DNA from: Salinibaculum litoreum
GTDB taxonomy: Archaea > Halobacteriota > Halobacteria > Halobacteriales > Haloarculaceae
NCBI GenBank assembly: GCA_009789175.1
Contig: CP046866.1
Location: 3,162,001 to 3,226,000, forward strand
DNA: 64,000 nucleotides
Direction of reading: 5' to 3'
Shown: in pieces, positions 19,003-25,638 of the stretch
Layout of the letters: each line of letters opens with the position of its first letter
Numbering within the stretch: the stretch's first letter is position 1
Translations under genes and position numbers: made by a program
Notes under the pieces: generated by a model
Seen by the model: the letters and a program-made list of their open reading frames with translations, nothing else
Database searches by the model: none
Told to the model about the DNA's origin: nothing

Positions 19003-20637
19003 TTACTCCTCGACGATGAACTGGCCGGCGATGTCCTGGACGTCAGCTATCGTCAGCGGCTCGTCGAAGGCATCCGGGAACGGCGACTCCTCGTTGAGTT
19101 CGTTGAAGTACGCGGAGTGGCGCGCCTCGACGGCGTGGATGCCGACCGCGGCGGCGAAGACGTCGTCGTTGGCGACACTCGGGGCCGCGCCAGCGTAGGC
19201 CGAGACACCCATCGTTTCGAGTACAGCGGCGATTTCGAGGAACTCGCTCGGCGTCTCGTAGCCGAAGTCGTACTCGGCTTCCCCCACGGGGTCCCCGCCC
19301 AGGTCCTCGATGGTCCCGGTGATGGCCTCGACGTGGGCCGCCTCGTGGTCCCCGACCGTCTGCACGTACTCCGGCACGCGCTCGCGAATCTCGTCGCCGT
19401 AGACCGAGAGTACGTCGGCCTCCCTCAGTTCGTCGTCGCTGAACTGGTCTACGCCCTCGCGGTAGAAGGCGTTCTCCAGGTGCTCCAGGGTCAGCGCGTA
19501 GTTCAGGATGTCGAGGTCGGTGGTGTCGTCGTCGGACTTCCGGTCGAACGCAGGCCGGTCACCGCGTGGCTCGAACTGACTGGCGTTCACTTTCGAGGTG
19601 AGGAACTGGCCGGCAACGTCTAAGACCTCCTCGATGCTCTGTGCCCCCTCGACGACATCGGGGAACGGTACTTCACCGTTGACGAGCCGGAGGAACGCTG
19701 CGTGGCGGGCCTCGACGCTCTGGATGCTCGCCGCGGCGCTCAACACGTCGTTGTCGACCAGCCGTGGTGCTGCGCCGGTGTAGGCGGCCACGCCGGTGTC
19801 TTCGAGTGCCTGTGCGGTCGCCAGGAACTCGCTCGGCGTCTCGTAGCCGAAGTCGTACTCGGCAGGTTCGACGGGGGTACCGCCGAGTGCCTCGATAGTC
19901 TCGGAGATGGCGGTGACGTGGGCAGCCTCGTGTTTGCCGATGGTCCGGAGATACGCCGGAACCTGCATCCGGACCGTCTCCCCGAACGCCGAGAGGGCGT
20001 CGGCTCCCATCAGCTCTTCGTCGCTGAAGGTCCCGAGCCCGTCCTCGTAGAAGGCCTGTTCCAGGTGTTCCAGGGCGAGTGCGTAGTTCAAAAGCGGCAC
20101 GTCGCCCGCGCGGCCCGGTTCGTCCGGCTTGCCGTCACTGGGCTCTCCCGTCCCCGAGACCGTACAGTTGCCGGTCGTGAGGACGCCCTCACAGACGCCG
20201 ATGGTCGATTCGTCGATGTTGTCGATGATGTCCTGTGCGCCGTCGTGGTGGTCCGTGGCGCAGTCGTTGGGGTTGAGACACAGCGTACAGCCCTCCCCCT
20301 GGTTCCACTCGTCTTCCTCGATGAAGCCGACGATGCGTTCGCCGTCCGTGGCCTCGTAACAGTAGGTGTTGTCGTGACTCCAGGGAACGTCGCCGGCTGA
20401 CGCCGCTTCGAGGTGTCGGCCCTCGTAGCCGTCGCCGGTAGCGACGACGGCAAAGTTCCCGTCGGTGTCCGTACAGACCCGACCACAGCCGGAAAACTGG
20501 GCCGCGTGGGCGCTCGCGACGCCGCTCATCCCGCCGAGTGCGAGCGTGGTCCCGCCGACTACCTTCAGCACTGTCCGTCGATTAACCGCCCGTCCGCCGT
20601 CGACATCTCCCGATGTCGTGGGTTGGTCTTGGTTCAT
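19003..20637 (-). CDS. Tat-exported protein with two ferritin-like domains
   Basis: The 544-residue protein has a twin-arginine signal near residues 19-45 (NRRTVLKVVGGTTLALGG), followed by a Cys-rich N-terminal domain of about 110 residues (FSGCGRVCTDTDG; GCTLCLNPNDCATDHHDG). Two tandem ferritin_2-type four-helix domains follow, and each repeats the same ligand pattern. Domain 1 has ALEHLEQAFYE, GKHEAAHV and VEARHAAF. Domain 2 has TLEHLENAFYREG, GDHEAAHVEA and VEARHSAY. The Glu and His residues suit a di-iron or di-manganese site in each. The protein is probably attached to or free at the outer cell surface. The start chosen is the ATG at 20637, which gives the Tat signal. Its actual reaction is unknown. 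Confidence 0.9.
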   Translation of the reverse strand: MNQDQPTTSGDVDGGRAVNRRTVLKVVGGTTLALGGMSGVASAHAAQFSGCGRVCTDTDGNFAVVATGDGYEGRHLEAASAGDVPWSHDNTYCYEATDGERIVGFIEEDEWNQGEGCTLCLNPNDCATDHHDGAQDIIDNIDESTIGVCEGVLTTGNCTVSGTGEPSDGKPDEPGRAGDVPLLNYALALEHLEQAFYEDGLGTFSDEELMGADALSAFGETVRMQVPAYLRTIGKHEAAHVTAISETIEALGGTPVEPAEYDFGYETPSEFLATAQALEDTGVAAYTGAAPRLVDNDVLSAAASIQSVEARHAAFLRLVNGEVPFPDVVEGAQSIEEVLDVAGQFLTSKVNASQFEPRGDRPAFDRKSDDDTTDLDILNYALTLEHLENAFYREGVDQFSDDELREADVLSVYGDEIRERVPEYVQTVGDHEAAHVEAITGTIEDLGGDPVGEAEYDFGYETPSEFLEIAAVLETMGVSAYAGAAPSVANDDVFAAAVGIHAVEARHSAYFNELNEESPFPDAFDEPLTIADVQDIAGQFIVEE

Positions 20638-20644
20638 GATGACT

Positions 20645-20658
20645 GGGGACAAGTCCCC
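20645..20658. promoter_or_regulatory. Inverted repeat before the double-ferritin gene
   Basis: GGGGAC-AA-GTCCCC is a 6-bp perfect inverted repeat located 8-21 nt upstream of the ATG at 20637, inside the likely leader. An AT-rich TATA region (about 20685-20710) lies further upstream. It could be an operator or a short RNA hairpin covering the ribosome-binding region. The function is inferred. Confidence 0.35.
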
Positions 20659-20924
20659 GCCGGCACCACGGAATACCTCTCCTTCATAATTATCCAATTA
20701 TTGAAATATTGCCTGAGAATACCTGATAAATTGGGTGGCTTACCGGGACATCCCGGCCAGTTCGTGGTCGCTCACGGGCCTGGATTGCACCGAGCGTCCG
20801 TCTGCGGGCTGGTTTTCGCGGTGTCACGTAACTGTGGGTGTGTCGGTCGGCTCCGGGGGGATGTCGCTGTTTTCGTTCGGGTTCCAGAGGCAATTGTTAT
20901 GTTCGTGCTGTTCCTTGACCACGT

Positions 20925-21071
20925 GTGCCTACTTGCCAGAACTGTGAGTCGGTCGTGACAGAGGCGTACGTTCGAGTGTTCGCGCCCGATGGGATGACAC
21001 AGCCACGAGTCTGCCCGAACTGTGATGACAAGACACGAGAGAAAGGCGGCGTGCGACAGAAACGAAACTAA
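20925..21071 (+). CDS. 48-residue zinc-finger protein with GTG start
   Basis: This is a very small gene. It reads (M)PTCQNCESVVTEAYVRVF, continues to RVCPNCDDK and ends in a basic tail, GGVRQKRN. Two CxxC pairs 26 residues apart make a zinc-ribbon. The sequence closely fits a haloarchaeal family of tiny proteins beginning MPTC-x2-C. The start must be GTG, because no ATG precedes the first CxxC in frame. An AT-rich TTGTTATG sequence at about 20894-20901 sits 24-31 nt upstream, giving a leaderless message. Such proteins are probably nucleic-acid or protein-binding adaptors, but no function is known. Confidence 0.75.
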   Translation: MPTCQNCESVVTEAYVRVFAPDGMTQPRVCPNCDDKTREKGGVRQKRN

Positions 21072-21083
21072 CCTTTCGGTGCG

Positions 21084-21854
21084 TTACTGCTCGTTGCCGA
21101 CGTTTTCTTCGCCGTCCCACTCCGCGGAGTTGTCCATCGGTTCGTAGCCAAGCACCTCTTTGGCGCGTTCCAGCGAGTAGTATCTGCGGTCGTTGTCGGA
21201 GATGCCGTAGACGACTTCGTAGTCGTAGTCGGCTTCGAGCGCGCACTCGTGGATGTGCGCACAGTCACGGGGTGAGAGCCACATCGCCTGCCCGCGCTCG
21301 TAGTCGATGGGTGGATGGTCCTCGTTGAGGTTGCCGATGCGGATGTTACACACGGAGATGTCGTGTTCGTCGTGGTAGTACCGGCCGATAATCTCGCCGG
21401 TGGCCTTCGAGATGCCGTACTTGTTGCCGGGTCGGGGCAGTTCCGTCCCGTCGAGGCGGTCGGTGTCGTGGGCGCGGTACATCTCCGGGGTGCGTTCCTC
21501 GGTCTCGAAGGCTCCGACGGCGTGGTTCGAGGAGGCGTAGATGACTTTCTCGACACCCTCGTCGACCGCCACCTCGTAGACGGTGTGAGTCCCGTCGATG
21601 TTGTTCTCGAGGACACTTTTCCACGGGGCGCTGGGACGGGGGTCGCCGGCGAGGTGGATGATAGCGCCAACGCCCTCCGCGGCGGGTGCCACATCGTCGT
21701 AGTCTTCGACTTCACCGGTCCAGTACGGGAACTCAGGTTCCTCGTCGGGTTCGCTGTGGAACATGAGCCGCCAGTCGTACTCGTCGCGGAGTCCGTCGAG
21801 GGTGACCTGTCCGACGTGGCCCCCGGCACCGGTCAGCAGGACAGGGTCGTTCAT
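21084..21854 (-). CDS. azf: NAD-dependent glucose-6-phosphate dehydrogenase (Azf type)
   Basis: This is an extended short-chain dehydrogenase of 256 residues. The N-terminal Rossmann motif is TGAGGHVGQ (residues 8-16), and the catalytic Tyr-x3-Lys is YGISK (Y146, K150). The overall sequence, including HLAGDPRPSAPWKSVLENN, ASSNHAVGAFET and GNLNEDHPPIDYERGQAMWLS, is what I know from the Haloferax volcanii enzyme Azf. That enzyme oxidises glucose-6-phosphate with NAD+ and opens the haloarchaeal oxidative pentose phosphate route. The family is close to bacterial uronate dehydrogenases, which remain the main alternative. The gene is convergent with the 48-residue zinc-finger gene (12 nt apart). 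Confidence 0.85.
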   Translation of the reverse strand: MNDPVLLTGAGGHVGQVTLDGLRDEYDWRLMFHSEPDEEPEFPYWTGEVEDYDDVAPAAEGVGAIIHLAGDPRPSAPWKSVLENNIDGTHTVYEVAVDEGVEKVIYASSNHAVGAFETEERTPEMYRAHDTDRLDGTELPRPGNKYGISKATGEIIGRYYHDEHDISVCNIRIGNLNEDHPPIDYERGQAMWLSPRDCAHIHECALEADYDYEVVYGISDNDRRYYSLERAKEVLGYEPMDNSAEWDGEENVGNEQ

Positions 21855-21941
21855 TCAGGTCAATGGAAGCAAAGCCGCGGTAAGTAGCATACGATTTGCC
21901 GCGACCGACGGGTCATTAGGCTATCACGCCGACGGACTGGT

Positions 21942-22295
21942 ATGAGCGACACCGCACCGACCGACTCCGAAGTCGCCTGCTTCGAGGCCGGCATCAAATT
22001 TGGCTCGCTGTATCACCAGTTCGCGGGCACGCCCGTCAGCCCCGACAGCGCCGCCTCGCTGGCGACGGCGATGGAGGAAGCCATCGAGAACCAGCCACAC
22101 TGCGAGGAAGTCGTCGTCGACGTCGACGAGGACGCCCTCCGCGCGGAACTGGCCGACGGCCCGGCCGACTACACCGAGTTGACCGGTCGGTTCGTCGATG
22201 TCGACATCCACCTCGCATACGAGGGCACGCGCGTCCACGCACAGATGCGCATGGAGGATGGCTACCCGCTGATGGAAGTCGTCAGCGTCGAGTAG
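21942..22295 (+). CDS. mptD: Archaeal dihydroneopterin aldolase (MptD family)
   Basis: This is a 117-residue protein of the archaeal MptD family. The family converts 7,8-dihydroneopterin to 6-hydroxymethyl-dihydropterin and glycolaldehyde in pterin and folate biosynthesis. The signature CFEAGIKFGSLYHQFAGTP contains the presumed active-site Glu15 and His25. The rest (VDVDEDALRAELADG; FVDVDIHLAYEGTRVHAQMR) fits the compact fold. It is unrelated in sequence to bacterial FolB. The start is the ATG at 21942. The gene is divergent from azf. Confidence 0.87.
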   Translation: MSDTAPTDSEVACFEAGIKFGSLYHQFAGTPVSPDSAASLATAMEEAIENQPHCEEVVVDVDEDALRAELADGPADYTELTGRFVDVDIHLAYEGTRVHAQMRMEDGYPLMEVVSVE

Positions 22296-22342
22296 ACCAC
22301 CCAGCGGGGCAGGCGTAGAGGCCCCAGAACGGAACGCCATCG

Positions 22343-22350
22343 GGTTTTAT
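22343..22350 (+). promoter_or_regulatory. TATA-like box before the 333-aa membrane protein gene
   Basis: GGTTTTAT lies 26-33 nt upstream of the ATG at 22376, the usual leaderless spacing. Confidence 0.55.
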
Positions 22351-22375
22351 CGGGCCGCTGACCGCAGAGTGACGT

Positions 22376-23377
22376 ATGAGCTATCACGCGCTGTCGTGTC
22401 TCGACGACGCTATCGAGGCAACGAAGGCGTTTTTGCTGCCGGTCGACCGGAGTCAGTGGCTCCGGCTGGCCGTCGTCGTGTTCTTCCTCGCCGGCGGGAG
22501 CGGGCTCGGGTCTCTCCCCAGTGTGGGGAGCAACGTCACGCCGAGTCTGGCGACGGATGCGCCGACCGGGGTTCCGACGACACTCCCGGACGTGAATCTC
22601 CTCGCCGTCCTCGCGGTCGGGGCCGTGTTCGTCGCGCTCGGATTGTGCTATACGCTGATCGGGGCCGTCATGGAGTTCGTGCTCGTCGACACACTCCGCG
22701 CCGAACGCGTGGCCGTCCGGCAGTCGTTCCGCGAGCAGTTCCGGCGGGGACTGTCGCTGTTTCTCTTCCAGTTGGGACTGCTCGCCCTAGCGCTTGCCAT
22801 CCTCGGCGGATTCGCCGTGCTGGTCTTTCTGCCGGCCACATCCGGCGGTGGTGGCATCGGGCTGGCGATTGCGATTCTCGCGTTTGTCGTGGCGTTTTTC
22901 CTCTTCGCCCTCGCAGTGGCGCTCCTCAATCTGCTCACGGTGGATTTCGTCGTGCCAACGATGCTCGTGACAGACAGGGGCCTGCTTGGGTCCTGGAAGC
23001 GGTTCTGGCCCGTCGTCAGCGCGAACGTCGAACAGTTCGTCGTGTACCTGCTCGTCCGCATCGGTATCGTCATCGCCGTGGGAATCGTCGGCGGGACGGT
23101 CACCGGCGTTGCAGGGGCCATCATTGCTGTTCCCTTCGTCCTCGTCGGCGCTATCGTCGTCTTCACCACGGGATTTTCGCTGTCGCCCGTCGTCCTGGCG
23201 CTTCTGGGGCTCCTCTTTGTCGGCTTTCTGGTTGCACTCTTTGTGGTCGTGGCTCTGGTTCACGTCCCGCTGAAGACATACGTGAGGTACTTCCAGTTGC
23301 TCGTCCTCGGCGATATCGACCCCGACCTGGACCTGATTGCCGAGCGCAGGGCCACACTTCGGGACACGACCACGTAG
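22376..23377 (+). CDS. Polytopic membrane protein, unknown function
   Basis: This 333-residue protein has about six to seven hydrophobic segments, for example LAVLAVGAVFVALGLCYTLIG, ILAFVVAFFLFALAVALLNLL and LGLLFVGFLVALFVVVALVHV. The N-terminus MSYHALSCLDDAIEATKAFL, followed by a Trp-Leu-Arg boundary, is typical of a haloarchaeal family of unknown function related to multi-helix 'DUF7544-like' proteins. The C-terminus ends with a short soluble tail (LKTYVRYFQLLVLGDIDPDL). No catalytic motif is visible. It is followed by an independent gene with its own promoter. Confidence 0.82.
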   Translation: MSYHALSCLDDAIEATKAFLLPVDRSQWLRLAVVVFFLAGGSGLGSLPSVGSNVTPSLATDAPTGVPTTLPDVNLLAVLAVGAVFVALGLCYTLIGAVMEFVLVDTLRAERVAVRQSFREQFRRGLSLFLFQLGLLALALAILGGFAVLVFLPATSGGGGIGLAIAILAFVVAFFLFALAVALLNLLTVDFVVPTMLVTDRGLLGSWKRFWPVVSANVEQFVVYLLVRIGIVIAVGIVGGTVTGVAGAIIAVPFVLVGAIVVFTTGFSLSPVVLALLGLLFVGFLVALFVVVALVHVPLKTYVRYFQLLVLGDIDPDLDLIAERRATLRDTTT

Positions 23378-23422
23378 TGTGACCAGTTCACGTCCCGCAG
23401 TTTCACTTTCACTTTCAGGCGG

Positions 23423-23430
23423 GTATTTAA
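23423..23430 (+). promoter_or_regulatory. TATA-like box before the 148-aa acidic protein gene
   Basis: GTATTTAA lies 26-33 nt upstream of the ATG at 23456. GGGAGGT directly abuts the ATG and is too close for a normal Shine-Dalgarno site, so leaderless expression is favoured. A short TTTCAC direct repeat precedes the box. Confidence 0.55.
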
Positions 23431-23455
23431 CCCCCCGGCAGGCCAACCGGGAGGT

Positions 23456-23902
23456 ATGAGTCAATCGACACTCGATGACGACGAACTGTTCGGAGAGGCG
23501 GCCTCGGAGATGCGCTCGGACGTTGAAGCGTCGCTGGCAGCGGCCCGAGAGGCGCTGCCCGAGGCCGACGACATCTGGGACGTCGACGCCGACAACACGC
23601 TCGGTGTCCTGAACGCGCTGAACTCGGCGCTGGACGTGGGCGATGCTCGTGATAACCTCCGTGACGCCAAGAAGTGGTACACCATGGGCGAGCGTGCCGA
23701 TGCCTTCGAGGATGCCGACGACCTCGCGGCGGATATCGAGGCCGTCGAGGACCTCATCGAGGACGTCGAGAGTGCCAGCGAGCAGGTGGGCGACCTGACG
23801 AGTACGATTCCCCAGCTCCGCGGGGCGCTCGAAGACGCCGCCGAGGAGAGCGAGGCCGACCCCGAAGCCGACGCCGACAGCAGCGCGGAAGCCGAAGCCT
23901 GA
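23456..23902 (+). CDS. Acidic helical protein (DUF5790-like)
   Basis: This 148-residue protein is very acidic and begins MSQSTLDDDELFGEAASEMR. The core (WDVDADNTLGVLNALNSALD, then AKKWYTMGERADAFEDAD) is helical, with predicted coiled-coil stretches (DDLAADIEAVEDLIEDVE). The tail is low-complexity Glu/Asp/Ala (EADPEADADSSAEAEA). It matches my recollection of a haloarchaeal family of unknown function (DUF5790). No membrane segment or metal site is visible. It is convergent with the creatininase gene. Confidence 0.82.
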   Translation: MSQSTLDDDELFGEAASEMRSDVEASLAAAREALPEADDIWDVDADNTLGVLNALNSALDVGDARDNLRDAKKWYTMGERADAFEDADDLAADIEAVEDLIEDVESASEQVGDLTSTIPQLRGALEDAAEESEADPEADADSSAEAEA

Positions 23903-23920
23903 GGACTTCCCTCAGCGTAG

Positions 23921-24655
23921 CTACTCCTGGTCCCGATTTGCGACCGCTTCCAGCAGCGCAGCCAGTTTTCCGCTCGCGTCTGCGAGCAGTTGCTCGCCCA
24001 GGTCGTCGCTCCCCTTGCCGGGGTCGCCGACGGTTCCGTTCTCGGCGAATTCTGCGGTGTCATAGACCAGATTCGTTCCCGACTGCCACTCGCCCCAGGT
24101 CGTGGCACCGTTCTCCCGAGCGTCCTCGAAGCGCTCGGGGTCGACAAGGGCCGGGTAGACCTCCCGCAGCAGGCTGGTCTCGACGGGACCGCCGTGACCC
24201 ATCTCGACGCCGTCGGGCAGTATCTCGTCGTCGATGGCGTCGAACCAGGTGAACGAAACGGCGTAGGCGTCGCCGTCGCGGGTGAGGCGGGCACAGGCCT
24301 CCCGGAGCGCGGCGACGTTGCCGCCGTGGCCGTTGACGACCACCACGTGGTCCCAGCCGTGGCTGGCCAGGCTCTGAATTGTCTCGCGGACGTAGGACCG
24401 GAAGGTGTCCTCGCTGACCCACAGCGTCCCCGCGAAGTGGCGGTGTTCCTCGGCGACGCCCACCGGAACGGCAGGGGCGAGGACGACTTCACCGTCGTAG
24501 GCAGCCACGCCGGCCTCGGCGACGGCCTCGGCAGCGAGGTGGTCGGTGCCCAGTGGTGCGTGGGGGCCGTGCTGTTCGGTCGAGCCGACGGGCAACACCG
24601 CGAGGTCGGTGTCGGCGGCCTCGGCGTCGGTCCACGCGGTCTCCGTGAGTCGCAT
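23921..24655 (-). CDS. Creatininase-family amidohydrolase (ArfB-like)
   Basis: This is a metal-dependent amidohydrolase of 244 residues. Metal and active-site motifs include GSTEQHGPHAPLGTDH (E27, H29, D38), the NGHGGN loop, and GHGGPVETS with a conserved Glu. In archaea the best-studied member is ArfB, the deformylase that removes formate from the pyrimidine intermediate made by GTP cyclohydrolase III on the way to riboflavin and F420. That role is plausible here, but the family also includes creatininases and mycofactocin proteins. I use the ATG at 24655, because a short upstream extension (RPPRASAG) is atypical. Confidence 0.85.
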   Translation of the reverse strand: MRLTETAWTDAEAADTDLAVLPVGSTEQHGPHAPLGTDHLAAEAVAEAGVAAYDGEVVLAPAVPVGVAEEHRHFAGTLWVSEDTFRSYVRETIQSLASHGWDHVVVVNGHGGNVAALREACARLTRDGDAYAVSFTWFDAIDDEILPDGVEMGHGGPVETSLLREVYPALVDPERFEDARENGATTWGEWQSGTNLVYDTAEFAENGTVGDPGKGSDDLGEQLLADASGKLAALLEAVANRDQE

Positions 24656-24694
24656 ACCGGCACTAGCGCGGGGTGGTCTCAAATCCCTGGCGGC

Positions 24695-25201
24695 TCAGAC
24701 GAGCGTGTCCGGCCGCTCGGAGAGGTAATTGAAGACCAGCCCCAGCGAGGCACCGTAGACCCAGTGTGCCACGAGCGTCAGGCCGAGATAGAGCGCGAGC
24801 ATCGCGCCGGTCACGCCGGGATAGAACGCACCGACGAAGCCGGTCCAGAGTGCCGTCCCGAAGAAGATACCGGCGACTGCCCAGGACTCGCCGGGCAAAT
24901 ACTCCTTCAACGAGGCAAACAGCAGAGGCCACGGAACCATTCCGCCGGCCAGGAACAACAGGAAGCCAAAGGTGATTTCCGGGACGTGGCCGCCCAGGCC
25001 GACCAGCTGGGTCAGGTCAGCAAACGACTGCCGGGAGAACGCTCCCAGTTGCTCGGCGATGACCAGCACGACAGTCATCATCGCGACGCCGACCAGCCCG
25101 CCTGCCGCACCGACGACGCCGTCGGCGAGGATACCGAACAGTTTGTCCCATTCCGTCTGTTCCTCGGTGAGTGTCGGGTCCTCGAACTCCGTGTCTGGCA
25201 T
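24695..25201 (-). CDS. Four-helix membrane protein (DUF6789-like)
   Basis: This 168-residue protein starts at the ATG at 25201 (MPDTEFEDPTLTEEQTEWDK). It has an acidic soluble N-terminus and then four hydrophobic segments: GVVGAAGGLVGVAMMTVVLVIA, ITFGFLLFLAGGMVPWPLLF, WAVAGIFFGTALWTGFVGA and LALYLGLTLVAHWVYGASLG. The pattern fits the haloarchaeal DUF6789 group of uncharacterised membrane proteins, sometimes found near respiratory genes. An upstream Met (MVWYD) five codons earlier is possible. It precedes the creatininase gene by 39 nt on the same strand. Confidence 0.8.
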   Translation of the reverse strand: MPDTEFEDPTLTEEQTEWDKLFGILADGVVGAAGGLVGVAMMTVVLVIAEQLGAFSRQSFADLTQLVGLGGHVPEITFGFLLFLAGGMVPWPLLFASLKEYLPGESWAVAGIFFGTALWTGFVGAFYPGVTGAMLALYLGLTLVAHWVYGASLGLVFNYLSERPDTLV

Positions 25202-25315
25202 GTCATACCATACCAACTGAACGGAAAAAAGGATTGAGTCGGTCAGCCGAGTATCCCGGTCCTACCGCGACGATTGGAGTGGACAGTTTTTGCCGGCGGA
25301 TCGCGTACTGTTTCC

Positions 25316-25510
25316 ATGGCACATGACCATCCGGAGCCGGACACAGACCGCTGGTCGAACCCGGACTTCTGTCCGTTCTGTGGTGCGGAGTTGACTGACC
25401 CCGGACAGGGGTTTCTCGACCACGTCGAGGAGACCGACACCTGCAACGAGCGCTTCGAGGACTGGCGGGAGAACATCCGGGACGACAGCGGGAGCGAGTG
25501 GAGCAGTTGA
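25316..25510 (+). CDS. Small zinc-finger protein
   Basis: This 64-residue protein starts MAHDHPEPDTDRWSNPDFCP. The motif CPFCG, followed 15 residues later by H (DHVEETDTC) and a further Cys, makes a C2HC-type or C2H2-like zinc site. The rest is acidic and helical (ERFEDWRENIRDD). Small proteins of this design are widespread in haloarchaea and are uncharacterised. The ATG at 25316 is preferred over the upstream in-frame ATG at 25274, because the latter adds an untypical hydrophobic stretch. Its stop lies 18 nt before the inverted-repeat element at 25529. Confidence 0.75.
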   Translation: MAHDHPEPDTDRWSNPDFCPFCGAELTDPGQGFLDHVEETDTCNERFEDWRENIRDDSGSEWSS

Positions 25511-25528
25511 GGGCTAGAACCTCGTCTC

Positions 25529-25638
25529 ATAGTGATTACTGCGGTTATTTTCACGGAGGGTATCGAAAGATGCTGTCACAGCGACTCTTAGCACTGGTCT
25601 GGCTGACACCGGCGGTAAAGACTCGCAGTAATCACTAT
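25529..25638. repeat. 110-bp element with perfect 15-bp terminal inverted repeats
   Basis: ATAGTGATTACTGCG at 25529-25543 is repeated in inverted orientation at 25624-25638 with no mismatch. The interior is non-coding. The right end overlaps the TGA of the ABC exporter gene. The size and ends parallel the 109-bp element at 63619-63727. I see no clear target-site duplication (both flanks are a single C). It is either a miniature inverted-repeat element or a large bidirectional 3' structure. Confidence 0.6.
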
